DNA of 64,000 nucleotides from an uncultured Hungatella sp. (GTDB lineage: Bacteria > Bacillota > Clostridia > Lachnospirales > Lachnospiraceae): the NCBI GenBank assembly GCA_910585435.1, contig CAJUEJ010000007.1, positions 110,248 to 174,247 on the forward strand, given 5' to 3'. Of this stretch, positions 25,728 through 34,493 are shown in pieces. The stretch's first letter is position 1; every line of letters begins with the position of its first letter. A program made the position numbers and the translations under genes. Under the pieces are notes generated by a model. It worked only from the letters and a program-made list of their open reading frames with translations. It had not been told where the DNA came from and searched no databases.

Positions 25728-25781
25728 TTTGTATACAAACTTCGCATGCTAAATTATAACGGTTTTTTATGGGTTCCGCAA
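25728..25781 (-). promoter_or_regulatory. kduI promoter with TTTGTATACAAA operator
   Basis: On the minus strand TTGCGG (25781-25776), 17 bp, TATAAT (25758-25753) forms a promoter for kduI. The perfect 12-bp palindrome TTTGTATACAAA (25728-25739) falls just downstream of the expected start point. TTGTATACAA-type palindromes are known operators of GntR/FCD regulators of hexuronate genes (UxuR/ExuR type). Repression by one of the two FCD regulators nearby is inferred. Confidence 0.55.
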
Positions 25782-25805
25782 TATGCAGTTCCCATAAATT
25801 AATTT

Positions 25806-26915
25806 TTATTTTTTAGTGCTTTTGCGCAAAAACGGGAGCTCTGTTGTTTTTTTCGTCTTGTATAGATGCCAAGGATATACGAAAGCCGCCAGCAGCGCAA
25901 ATGCGGCAATGGTGATTAAAAGGGCGATCTTGCTGTTTGGCATGCCGTGCCTGGGTACGTATACCCGGCCGGTTGCCAGGGCGATCCACTCTGTCACCCA
26001 GTAGATCGCAAAGGTCTGAGCCGAAAATATAGGCAGGGAATAGCGTCCGCAGTATTGCCAGAACCTCCAGTTTTTACACAGGACAGCTGTAAGAACCAGG
26101 GCGGCGCTTCCCAGAAATGCCACAAGAAAATAATAGGGGCCGGGGGAATATGCGCAGTCGCATATATTTACGTATCCGTGAAGCCTGGGGCCAAAGTAGT
26201 AGCTGAGCCATGTAAAGAAAGGGATGAGAAACCAGGACAGATTTCCTTGATTTTCCAGCCTTTCCAGAAGCTTTGACTTCGTTGTATAGTATCCGGCAAT
26301 GAGAAATACGGCAGCGCACAGGCCTGTGTCTATCTTCCACGGCAGACGGTGAACCATGGGAAAAACAGTGCTTAAAGCTGTATTTAGCTTCCCCACATTC
26401 ATGGCTGCCCAGGCTAACAGCAGAAGGCTGTAGCAGCGCAGGGCAGGGCTTTGGTGTCCCAGCAGGCGAAACCAGAGATAGGAAATCAGTTCTGCCATAA
26501 ACAGGCCGACCATGAACCAGATCTGTCCCACATACAGTTCCACAGGCTGCCCGTAATAGAAGATCCAGGTCAGTATGTCTTTCCAGCCCCGCTCTAAAAC
26601 CGGCTGCTGGTAGTCTGCCCGAAGCATGCAGATGGCCAGGCCGATGAAGGTAACAATAAAATAGGGGATAATTCTTTTTTTCCATTTGTCTTTTAAAAAA
26701 TCAGACAGGCTTTTATATTTCTCTGGCCGGAAGGTCATACCTGACAGGAAAAAAAAGACCGGCATGTGAAACATAAAAATCCAATAGGCCCATATAGAGT
26801 CTCTGTCAAGCACGTGGCCAAACACAACCAAAAATAAGGCAAACCCCTTTGCCACGTCGATCTCTGTCCTGCGCACCGAAGTCTTTTTATCTGTAGTTTC
26901 TTCCATTCTGTGCAT
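25806..26915 (-). CDS. Acyltransferase family 3 membrane protein
   Basis: About 369 aa, start 26915 or 26906 (both near AAAAGGA sites); the longer frame from 26987 is less likely. The motif RTEIDVAKGFALFLVVFGHVLD and the following HMPVFFFLSGMTF are the standard first two segments of acyltransferase-3 proteins (OafA/WecH/NodX relatives). Ten or so membrane helices and a basic tail follow. It is only distantly like the acyltransferase at 22456. It probably modifies a surface polysaccharide or peptidoglycan-linked sugar; the substrate is unknown. Confidence 0.85.
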   Translation of the reverse strand: MHRMEETTDKKTSVRRTEIDVAKGFALFLVVFGHVLDRDSIWAYWIFMFHMPVFFFLSGMTFRPEKYKSLSDFLKDKWKKRIIPYFIVTFIGLAICMLRADYQQPVLERGWKDILTWIFYYGQPVELYVGQIWFMVGLFMAELISYLWFRLLGHQSPALRCYSLLLLAWAAMNVGKLNTALSTVFPMVHRLPWKIDTGLCAAVFLIAGYYTTKSKLLERLENQGNLSWFLIPFFTWLSYYFGPRLHGYVNICDCAYSPGPYYFLVAFLGSAALVLTAVLCKNWRFWQYCGRYSLPIFSAQTFAIYWVTEWIALATGRVYVPRHGMPNSKIALLITIAAFALLAAFVYPWHLYKTKKTTELPFLRKSTKK

Positions 26916-27085
26916 GTTCCTTTTATCCTTTTTATTTTTATTATAAACCATCCAGGCTGTTTTAGGCAACCACAACTGACGGCACATAAAATTTGGCCTG
27001 CGGCAGGTCGCTTAAACGGCATGATTCCTTTCCGCCGCAGTGCGATCCCTGGGTCGCTTTTTGGTTTTATAGGTTGTAATTTCCT

Positions 27086-27125
27086 ATAAAAAAAGAGGCA
27101 CGGATTCTTTCCAGTGCCCCTTTTT
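27086..27125 (-). terminator. Terminator of the GntR gene
   Basis: AAAAGAGGCAC (27091-27101) pairs with GTGCCCCTTTT (27114-27124), with one mismatch. On the minus strand it is followed by TTTTTTTATAGG. It marks the end of the long transcript running from the URO-D-like gene, or from its own promoter. Confidence 0.8.
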
Positions 27126-27142
27126 AAAATGCCCTCAGAGAT

Positions 27143-27790
27143 TCAGCCCATTGCGTGAAGCTCCAGGATCTCCCGCTTTACCACCATGATATCTGTCTCC
27201 AGCATGCTGCATGCCTTGTCGATATCCTTCTCCTTCAGCGCTCGCACAACCGCCAGGTGGTTCTCCCCCCGCATCTCCCTGTCCTTCTGCCAGGCGGCAT
27301 GGAAGTATTGTGAAATATACCGGGAGCTTTGTTTGATAAGCTGATCCAGCAGCTGGTAGCCGTACCCATTTCCATTGAGAGAATAGAGATATACATGAAA
27401 TGCATTATTCCTGGCCCAGTTATTGGATACAATATTATCCTTGTTGATGATGTGGCTCTTCACCATGGTTTCCATGACCGTAAGATTCTCATCTGCTATC
27501 TGGGGAAATGCCTTCCTCATTCCCGCAAGCTCTATATCTACCCGCAGTTCCAGCACATCTATGATCTCCTTCAGGCTTACAGGGGTTACCTGGTAGCCCA
27601 TTCTGGGAATATTTTTTAATATGCCGTCCTTGCATAATTCTATCAGGGCTTCCCTGACAGGTGACTTGCTGACGCTGAACTGTTCAATCAGGCGGCTTTC
27701 TGTCAGAATCTCGTTGGGTTTATACACGCCATTTGTGATATCATCGTAAATCCCTTGATAAACCTTATCCTTCAGGGTCTCTTTGCTCAT
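27143..27790 (-). CDS. GntR-family regulator with FCD domain
   Basis: 215 aa. Winged helix at about 10-70 (YDDITNGVYKPNEILTESRL, QFSVSKSPVREALIELC) and FCD domain at about 80-205. Related in type to, but distinct from, the regulator at 23531. It is the last gene after the cysteine desulfidase-like and dipeptidase genes, 125 bp beyond the former, so it is the probable local regulator of the URO-D/Opp/dipeptidase/desulfidase run. Its ligand could be an amino acid or organic acid made by that pathway. Confidence 0.88.
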   Translation of the reverse strand: MSKETLKDKVYQGIYDDITNGVYKPNEILTESRLIEQFSVSKSPVREALIELCKDGILKNIPRMGYQVTPVSLKEIIDVLELRVDIELAGMRKAFPQIADENLTVMETMVKSHIINKDNIVSNNWARNNAFHVYLYSLNGNGYGYQLLDQLIKQSSRYISQYFHAAWQKDREMRGENHLAVVRALKEKDIDKACSMLETDIMVVKREILELHAMG

Positions 27791-27915
27791 GAATTGCCTG
27801 CCTTTCGTAAGTTATGTTTATCTTTTATTTTACCAAAAACAGATTAGGTGTCAACGGATTCTTTGAATTCCCGCCTGTCTGACTCTTATAATGCTTCCAT
27901 CTAAATGGGGCACGG

Positions 27916-29199
27916 TTACATTTTTCCAATCATTATTTTGATAATTTCCTCATTGGTCTCCCGCATGCCCTCTCTGCCCAGGCGGCCGATGTTCTCAATG
28001 GTTTCATCTGCCCCCTTTGTGACGATTCCGTCTCCTCCGTAAAACTGCTGCCCGCGGATATACATATCATAGCCCAGCAGGCCGGCTCTGACGGACATGG
28101 CAATCTTGGCCGCACAGGAAGGCTTCGCCCCGTCGCACACAATTCCGGATACAATGGCAAGCCCGTTGACCACTGTGTGGAAAATCTCCTTTTCCCCTCC
28201 GCCCTTCAGATATGCGATACCGGCTCCTGCTGCCACGCCGGCGCACACGGCTCCGCAGAATGCAGACAAGCGTCCGATCCCTGTCTTCTGATGGATAGCA
28301 ATCAGATTGGACAGGGCCAGTGCACGAAGCAGGCTTTCCTCGTCCGTTTTTGTATCTCTGGCATACTCAATCACCGGAACTGAGCAGGTGATTCCCTGAT
28401 TGCCGGATCCGGAGTTAATGACCACCGGCATCTCACAGCCGTACATTCTGGCATCCGATCCTGCCGCCGCCTTGGCGATGGCCCGGTTTTCTATGCTGTC
28501 TCCGTAGGCATCCAGCATGACCGAACCGATGTTGGCCCCGTAGTCAGCTCTCATGCCCTCCTCTGCAATAGCCATATTACAGTCTATCTGCTGTCTGAGT
28601 ATCTCCTTTACATCCTCCACGTCACAGGTCACTGCAAAATCCCAGATGTCATGCATGTCCAGAAGGCCCCTGTCTGTCAGGCCTGTCTCCTCCTCGCCCT
28701 CCACCGGTATCTCCAAAAGCACCTGCCCGTTCTTCTCAATATGTACAATATTGGTGTGATAGTTGGCAATTCTCACCGCAGCCTTGTCTCCGGACTCAGC
28801 CGTCTCTGTCACTATAATGTCAAAGGTAAGGCCGCTGTCCAGAAACTTCACCTCTATGTCCGCCGTTTTCAGGTAATCTCCGATCTCTTTTTGTTTCTCC
28901 TGGCTTACCTGGCTGATTACCTCCAGCTCCCTGGAGGCATCCCCGGCAATGATCCCTGCTGCTGTCGCCGCCTGGATCCCTTTTAAATGGCCTGTGTTGG
29001 GAACGATGACTGACTTTACGTTTTTAATGATGCTGCCGCTGGCTTCTACCACTGCCTGGCAGGGAATGTCTCCAAGCACCTCTCTGCATTTGGCGGCTGC
29101 ATACGCAAGGGCGATAGGTTCCGTACACCCCATTGCCAGCACCAGCTCTTCTTTCAGGATTTGTATATATGCCTGGTACCTTTCATTACTTTTTTCCAT
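27916..29199 (-). CDS. L-cysteine desulfidase-type protein (CyuA/UPF0597 family)
   Basis: 427 aa. Family members use an oxygen-sensitive iron-sulfur cluster to break L-cysteine into pyruvate, ammonia and sulfide; related proteins were long annotated as serine dehydratase alpha-like. Candidate cluster cysteines are C25 in MGCTEPIALAY, the Cys of GNQGITCSVPV, and the pair in CDGAKPSCAAK. The Gly/Ala-rich GSGSGNQG-type region (here INSGSGNQG) is typical. It starts 15 nt after the M20 dipeptidase, suggesting that cysteine or a cysteine-like amino acid freed from dipeptides is its substrate. Cys as against Ser specificity is not proven by sequence. Confidence 0.85.
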   Translation of the reverse strand: MEKSNERYQAYIQILKEELVLAMGCTEPIALAYAAAKCREVLGDIPCQAVVEASGSIIKNVKSVIVPNTGHLKGIQAATAAGIIAGDASRELEVISQVSQEKQKEIGDYLKTADIEVKFLDSGLTFDIIVTETAESGDKAAVRIANYHTNIVHIEKNGQVLLEIPVEGEEETGLTDRGLLDMHDIWDFAVTCDVEDVKEILRQQIDCNMAIAEEGMRADYGANIGSVMLDAYGDSIENRAIAKAAAGSDARMYGCEMPVVINSGSGNQGITCSVPVIEYARDTKTDEESLLRALALSNLIAIHQKTGIGRLSAFCGAVCAGVAAGAGIAYLKGGGEKEIFHTVVNGLAIVSGIVCDGAKPSCAAKIAMSVRAGLLGYDMYIRGQQFYGGDGIVTKGADETIENIGRLGREGMRETNEEIIKIMIGKM

Positions 29200-29213
29200 G
29201 GATGTTCCCTCTT

Positions 29214-30611
29214 TTATTCATTGTCTAATGCCTTTATGGCATCTGCGTAAATCACAACGGCTTTTTTCAGATGGGCGATCTCTACGTATTCATCCGGTTG
29301 ATGGGCGCCTCCCCGCTCGTCCCCGAAAAGCTTCTTTTTTCCTGGTATGCCGGGGCCAAAGCCTACCCCATGGCGCAGCCTTCTGGCATAGGTTCCTCCT
29401 CCCATCACATACGGCTTCAGCCCCTCCCCAAGATATTTGCCGCATATCTGCAGAAGCTTCTGAACCTGGGGGCTGTCCGGGTCAGTAAAGCAGGGATTGC
29501 TGTTGTGGATTCTGGTAATATGGAAATCACTGGCTTCCAGCTTTTTCGTCATGGCAGCTACCATGTCATCGTAAACCGCTGTCACATTGTAGCGGATGTT
29601 AATATTCTGGCGGAATGTTTCCCCGTCGTATTCTGCCATCCCGCCTACATGGGTCAGCTTTCCCGATGCTTCGTCCTCATAGGGGATATCCAGGCCGGCG
29701 CCGTAATAGTCACTGAAAAATGTCTTTACCCCTTCCATAAGCCCGGCTCCTTCCCTGTCCAGAACCTCCAGCTCCAAAAGAAACTCTGCCAGCTTAAGTT
29801 CTGCACTCTCGGATCCTTCCGGGAATGCCGCATGGGCTGCAATCCCCTTCATGTGTATCTCCAGGCACCCATCTTCCTTCTCCTGGACACAGACGCCAGA
29901 TTCCCTTCCCCTGGCTTTTACCTTCTCTGCCTCTTCTTTGGAGAGGATGAGAACCGCTTTTGCGTCTGCCGGCACCGCGTTGGACATGATTCCTGACTGA
30001 AAGGATTTTAAAACCCTGCTTTTTTTCTCACAGCAGGCATCCAGCTCCATGATGCCCTTCTCCCCGTTGCACACAGGGAACATCACATCCGGCACCAGGG
30101 AAAATTCCGGCTCCCTGTAGTGGGACACATAGTACTGAACATCCTCCATCCCCTTTTCCTCGCTGCATCCAAGGAAAAAGCGGATGCTTTTTGTAGGCTT
30201 GTAGCCTGTATCCTTTAAATATTTTATTCCGTAGAGGGCAGCTACAAGGGATCCTTTGTTGTCTGACGATCCCCGGCCGATGATAAGCCCGTCCTTTACC
30301 ACTGGGGTGAAGGGCTCATAGCTCCAGCCGCTTCCTGCCGGCACCACATCCGTATGCCCGAAAATTCCGATTTCTTCCTCTGACTCTCCCTTCCACAGCA
30401 GGGTCCCACAATAATTTTCATGGTTAAACGCCTCAAACCCCATGTTCCGTCCAATCTCAAGGGCTTTTTCCATGGCGTCCCGGCACGGTTTTCCGAAGGG
30501 CGCCTCCCCGTCCTGGGTTCTCTGGCTGATGCTGGGAATGCGCACCAGCTGGCAGATATCTGATACCATCTCCGCCTCATGATCCTCCACCCATTTTTCT
30601 ATCTCTGTCAT
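29214..30611 (-). CDS. M20-family dipeptidase (Sapep/PepV-like)
   Basis: 465 aa from ATG 30611 (AAAGGAGCCGGG upstream). It is a cytoplasmic metallo-dipeptidase. Metal-binding residues are visible: GHTDVVPAG (H and D, about residue 85), GRGSSDNKG (bridging Asp, about 118), LGCSEEKGMED (EE catalytic/ligand pair, about 152) and a late His in RGGAHQPDEYVEIA. The PepV/Sapep subfamily hydrolyses short peptides, sometimes with D- or beta-amino acids. It follows oppF by 180 bp containing a structured hairpin and precedes the desulfidase gene, so it would cut peptides brought in by system 3. Confidence 0.87.
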   Translation of the reverse strand: MTEIEKWVEDHEAEMVSDICQLVRIPSISQRTQDGEAPFGKPCRDAMEKALEIGRNMGFEAFNHENYCGTLLWKGESEEEIGIFGHTDVVPAGSGWSYEPFTPVVKDGLIIGRGSSDNKGSLVAALYGIKYLKDTGYKPTKSIRFFLGCSEEKGMEDVQYYVSHYREPEFSLVPDVMFPVCNGEKGIMELDACCEKKSRVLKSFQSGIMSNAVPADAKAVLILSKEEAEKVKARGRESGVCVQEKEDGCLEIHMKGIAAHAAFPEGSESAELKLAEFLLELEVLDREGAGLMEGVKTFFSDYYGAGLDIPYEDEASGKLTHVGGMAEYDGETFRQNINIRYNVTAVYDDMVAAMTKKLEASDFHITRIHNSNPCFTDPDSPQVQKLLQICGKYLGEGLKPYVMGGGTYARRLRHGVGFGPGIPGKKKLFGDERGGAHQPDEYVEIAHLKKAVVIYADAIKALDNE

Positions 30612-30663
30612 CCCGGCTCCTTTCTCTGAACGTTTCTGTTTTTTCACATATCCTATAAAGGGC

Positions 30664-30738
30664 GCCGCAAAACAGCCGCCATGTACAATCTACCGCGGCC
30701 AGGCCGCCACAGATTGTACATAAGCTGCATTTTGCGGC
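30664..30738 (-). other. Structured intercistronic hairpin with TGTACA motifs
   Basis: GCCGCAAAA/TTTTGCGGC and ATGTACAATCT (30681-30691)/AGATTGTACAT (30711-30721) make a long interrupted hairpin capped by GCGGCC-A-GGCCGC. Two more TGTACA hexamers follow at 30744-30749 and 30782-30787. It lies between oppF and the dipeptidase gene and has no T-run. Likely roles are mRNA processing or 3' protection of the transporter message, or a mobile palindrome. Confidence 0.5.
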
Positions 30739-30792
30739 ACCCCTGTACATTAACTGTCTGAGCTGCAGTCCCACGCCCCATTGTACAGCCTT

Positions 30793-31770
30793 TTATGTGT
30801 ACCGATGGCAGGCAACCATATGGTCTTTGGATATCTCCGTCATCTGAGGCACCTGGGTCTTGCAGCACTCCTTGGCATATCTGCATCTGGTGTGGAACAG
30901 GCACCCGGAGGGCGGGTTGTACGGGCTTGGAATGTCTCCCTCCAGAAGAACCGGCGTTCTTTTTACATCCACATCCGGCACCGGAATGGCGGAAAGCAGC
31001 GCCTCCGTATAGGGATGCTTCGCATTGTCATACAGCTCTTCCTTATCCGCAATCTCCACAATCCTTCCCAGGTACATAACCGCGATTCTGTCACACAGGA
31101 AACGGACCACACTCAGATCATGGGAAATAAACAGGTAGGTCAGTCCGAATTCTTTCTGAAGATCCTTCATCAGGTTGAGCACCTGGGCCCTCACCGACAC
31201 ATCCAGGGCAGAAACCGGTTCGTCGCAGAAAATAAACTCCGGTTCCAGTATCAGAGCCCTTGCAATGACAATTCTCTGTCTCTGCCCGCCTGAAAACTCG
31301 TGGGGATATTTCCCCATGTACTCTTCCCGCAGGCCTACCTTCTCCATGATACTTTTCACCTTGTCCAGCTTCTCCTGGGCAGACAGGTCTGAAAATACAT
31401 CCAGCGGAGCCTGAATCAGCTCCCGGACCGTCATTCTGGGATTCAGGGACGCATAAGGATCCTGGAAAATAATCTGTATCTTTTTCCTCAGCTTGCGCAT
31501 CTCTTCCCCGGACAGGGTGCTTAGATCTGTTCCCTTGTATAATATCTCCCCTTCTGTAGGCTTTAACAGCTGAATGATCGTCCTTCCCAGGGTAGACTTT
31601 CCGCAGCCTGATTCTCCTACGATACCGAAGGTTTCGCCCTCTGCAATAGAAAAGGAGACGTCATTTACCGCTTTAACCACAGACCGTTCTTTTTGAAGCA
31701 GCTTTTTATTTCCGTAGAAAAATTTCTTCGCATGTTTTACTTCCAAAAGGGTGTTGTTATCAGTTTTCAT
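30793..31770 (-). CDS. Peptide ABC transporter ATPase, OppF-type (system 3)
   Basis: 325 aa from ATG 31770 (MKTDNNTLLEVKHAKKFF). The frame is open to 31935, but the earlier part is translated oppD sequence in another frame. Walker A GESGCGKS, signature FSGGQRQRIVIARAL, Walker B FIFCDEPVSALD and the Cys-rich Opp C-terminus (GCLFHTRCRYAKECCKTQ) are present. The start overlaps the oppD stop by 11 nt and has only a modest GGTGG site, so coupling is likely. Confidence 0.9.
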   Translation of the reverse strand: MKTDNNTLLEVKHAKKFFYGNKKLLQKERSVVKAVNDVSFSIAEGETFGIVGESGCGKSTLGRTIIQLLKPTEGEILYKGTDLSTLSGEEMRKLRKKIQIIFQDPYASLNPRMTVRELIQAPLDVFSDLSAQEKLDKVKSIMEKVGLREEYMGKYPHEFSGGQRQRIVIARALILEPEFIFCDEPVSALDVSVRAQVLNLMKDLQKEFGLTYLFISHDLSVVRFLCDRIAVMYLGRIVEIADKEELYDNAKHPYTEALLSAIPVPDVDVKRTPVLLEGDIPSPYNPPSGCLFHTRCRYAKECCKTQVPQMTEISKDHMVACHRYT

Positions 31771-32761
31771 CAGAACCACCGCCTTTTTCTTCATACAGGA
31801 AACAGCCGATTCTCCTGTCTCCGTGTACATACATCTTCGGTCTCTCTTTTCTGCACCGGTCCGTCGCATGCTCACACCGGTCGCAGAATCTGCATCCGGG
31901 AGGCATGGTGCTGAGTGTAGGCACGGTCCCCTCAATGGTATGCAGACGGTCTATATCCCTGTCTTTCCGGGGAATGGAAGCCAGAAGCCCCTGGGTATAG
32001 GGATGCCACGGACTTTTAAATATCTCCCGGGTGGTTCCGTATTCTATAACCATGCCTGCATACATAACCATGATTTTGTCCGCCATGTCTGCAACCACCC
32101 CCATATCATGGGTAATCAGCATAATAGAGACGCCTGTCTTTTCCTTCATCTCTTTGAGAAGCTCCATGATCTGGGCCTGGATAGTTACATCAAGAGCTGT
32201 GGTGGGCTCATCTGCAATGATGAGGGACGGGCTCTGCGCCAGGGCCATGGCAATCATGACCCTCTGGCGCATACCGCCTGATAACTGATGAGGATATTCC
32301 CCGTATCGTTTCTCGGGAGACGGAATCCCTACCTTTTTGAGCATCCCGATGCTTTCCTCCTTGGCCTGCTGGGAGGAACACATTTGGTGTATGAGAAATG
32401 CTTCATCCAGCTGTTTTCCCACTGTTTTTACCGGATTTAAGGATGTCATGGAATCCTGGAAGATCATCCCTATCTCCTTGCCCCTCACTTCTGTGATTTC
32501 CCTGTCGGTCAGCCTGGAAATATCCTTTCCCTGGAACAGGATGGAATCCGCCTCAATCTGTGTGGTAGCCTTTGGCAAAAGCCTGAGTATAGACATGGAT
32601 GTCACGCTTTTTCCGCATCCTGATTCTCCTACGATTCCAAGAGTCTCCCCCTGGGCAACATGGAAGCTGACTTCCTCCACCGCAGGAACCCATTTTTTAT
32701 TAATCTTAAAACAGGTCTTCAGATTCTTTACTTGCAATAAAGGTTCCATATCATCATCCAT
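31760..32761 (-). CDS. Peptide ABC transporter ATPase, OppD-type (system 3)
   Basis: 333 aa. Walker A GESGCGKS, Q-loop FQDSMTSLNP (Ser replaces the usual Pro), signature LSGGMRQRVMIAMAL, Walker B LIIADEPTTALD and the C-terminal GCRFCDRCEHATDRC motif are visible. It starts 8 nt after the binding-protein gene and is followed by the coupled OppF-type gene. In this cluster the binding protein lies after the permeases, unlike systems 1 and 2. Confidence 0.92.
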   Translation of the reverse strand: MDDDMEPLLQVKNLKTCFKINKKWVPAVEEVSFHVAQGETLGIVGESGCGKSVTSMSILRLLPKATTQIEADSILFQGKDISRLTDREITEVRGKEIGMIFQDSMTSLNPVKTVGKQLDEAFLIHQMCSSQQAKEESIGMLKKVGIPSPEKRYGEYPHQLSGGMRQRVMIAMALAQSPSLIIADEPTTALDVTIQAQIMELLKEMKEKTGVSIMLITHDMGVVADMADKIMVMYAGMVIEYGTTREIFKSPWHPYTQGLLASIPRKDRDIDRLHTIEGTVPTLSTMPPGCRFCDRCEHATDRCRKERPKMYVHGDRRIGCFLYEEKGGGSDEN

Positions 32762-32769
32762 TCTTTAAA

Positions 32770-34458
32770 TTATTCAGAAACTGTCCAGTTCCATACTGCT
32801 CTGTTAAGCTGTGAAGCATCCTCGATATCCACTACGCCGCCGATACGCTTGTTCTGCGCAAACAGGTTGTTCTGGAAATACAGGAAGCAGAACGGAACCT
32901 GCTCTACCAGAAGATTCTGATATGCATCGTATGCCACTTTTCTGTCCTCGAAGCTGAAGGCGCTCTCACCGGCTGCACCTGTGTCATAGATGCTCCAGTC
33001 GCTTAGCTGTGAGAAGTTGTTTACATGATCCGGCTTAAAGTTGATAACACACTCAGACGGGTCAGGAGAACCGCCGGATCCGATAAGTCCTAAATCATAG
33101 TTGCTTTCTCTTACTTTATTCAGATGGGTTGCAAAGTCAGCGCTTTCAATATTGGTCTTGATTCCGATTTCCTGCAGGTTCTGCTGAATGATCACCGCTG
33201 CCTGCTCACGGATAGCATTACCGGTAGGTACAGAGAATACCAGCTCATGGGAGCCGTCCCAGCCTTCTTCTGCAAGAAGCTGTTTTGCCTTCTCCGGGTC
33301 ATAGCCTACATTGATAACCTCATTGTAATACAGATGGCTCTTGGAGAATGGTCCGAATGCCGGCTCTCCCTCGCCCTTTAACAGTCCGGATACGATAGCT
33401 TCACGGTTGATAGCCAGGTTGATGGCCTGTCTTACCTTTGGTGTCAGGTATTCCTTGGAGGTGTTGATAGCCATATACTGATATCCTACAGATTCATTGG
33501 ACTGGCAGATCAGGTTCTCCTGCTGCTGTGCCATCTCCCAGTCTGACAGCTGTAAGGAAGCTACATTGCCTGCCAGAATGTCGATCTCGTTGTTGATAAG
33601 CCCGGAAAGCAGGCTTGGGGTAGCCACTACCTTCACAACAAACCGATCCCAATCCGGTGTCTTTAAATGATAGTTCTTGTTAGCCGTAAACTCCATTCTC
33701 TCGCCGCTGATCTGGCTCTCATAGATACATGGGCCGGAACCGATAGGCTTCTCCCAGTAATCGCTTTCCCTGATCTGGTCAAAGGGCAGATCGCCTAAAA
33801 TATGGCTGGGAAGGATGTAGATATCTCTGAACTTGATGAAGAACAGGAAATCCATGTTGGTAGGCTGGGCACATGTAAATTTTACAGTATGCTCATCCAC
33901 TGCCTCTACCTTCAGGCTGTCGTCACTCTCCTTGAAGCCTGCAAACGGGCTTACGTTGTTCTGTCTCACTGCTGCCACTGTAGGAGAACCGTATACCTTG
34001 CACGTAAATACCACATCCTCTGCGGTCACAGGCTCGCCGTCCTGCCATTTGGCATTTTCGTTGAGATGGACAGTCAGCTCTGTATTGTCATCACTCATCT
34101 CCCACGTATCGGCAAGCCTTGGCTCATAGGTGCCGTCCTGCTTTAAGAACACCAGCTTGTCATAGATCAAGTCAAGAACCACATCTGAGTAGGAGCTTGT
34201 GGTATCAAAGGGAATCACTGAATCCCATGCAGATACCATAGCCAGTGTGATTGTCTTATTGCCTGCCTCCCCGGAAGCTGCCGCCTGGGTTGTCTCCGCC
34301 TCTGCTGCCGCCTGGGTTGTCTCCCCCCCTGCCGCTGCCTGGGTCTGGGCTGCTGTTGTCTCTGTTCCTCCTGTACTTCCCTGCTGGCCTCCGCCGCATC
34401 CAACTAATGCTGCCGCCATAAGTACTGCTGCCATTGTTGTACTGATGATTTTTTTCAT
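32770..34458 (-). CDS. Peptide-binding lipoprotein, OppA/DppA-type (system 3)
   Basis: 562 aa family 5 solute-binding protein. Signal peptide MKKIISTTMAAVLMAAA ends at lipobox LVGC. A Thr/Gln/Ala-rich low-complexity linker (repeated ETTQAAA) runs to about residue 65 before the binding domain. The length and motifs (TVHLNENAKWQDGEPVTAED) are closer to DppA/NikA-like proteins than to the larger OppA of systems 1 and 2, fitting small peptides. It sits between oppC and oppD. Confidence 0.9.
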   Translation of the reverse strand: MKKIISTTMAAVLMAAALVGCGGGQQGSTGGTETTAAQTQAAAGGETTQAAAEAETTQAAASGEAGNKTITLAMVSAWDSVIPFDTTSSYSDVVLDLIYDKLVFLKQDGTYEPRLADTWEMSDDNTELTVHLNENAKWQDGEPVTAEDVVFTCKVYGSPTVAAVRQNNVSPFAGFKESDDSLKVEAVDEHTVKFTCAQPTNMDFLFFIKFRDIYILPSHILGDLPFDQIRESDYWEKPIGSGPCIYESQISGERMEFTANKNYHLKTPDWDRFVVKVVATPSLLSGLINNEIDILAGNVASLQLSDWEMAQQQENLICQSNESVGYQYMAINTSKEYLTPKVRQAINLAINREAIVSGLLKGEGEPAFGPFSKSHLYYNEVINVGYDPEKAKQLLAEEGWDGSHELVFSVPTGNAIREQAAVIIQQNLQEIGIKTNIESADFATHLNKVRESNYDLGLIGSGGSPDPSECVINFKPDHVNNFSQLSDWSIYDTGAAGESAFSFEDRKVAYDAYQNLLVEQVPFCFLYFQNNLFAQNKRIGGVVDIEDASQLNRAVWNWTVSE

Positions 34459-34493
34459 GTTGACTCCTTTCCTTTTACTTAGAAATTATATTT

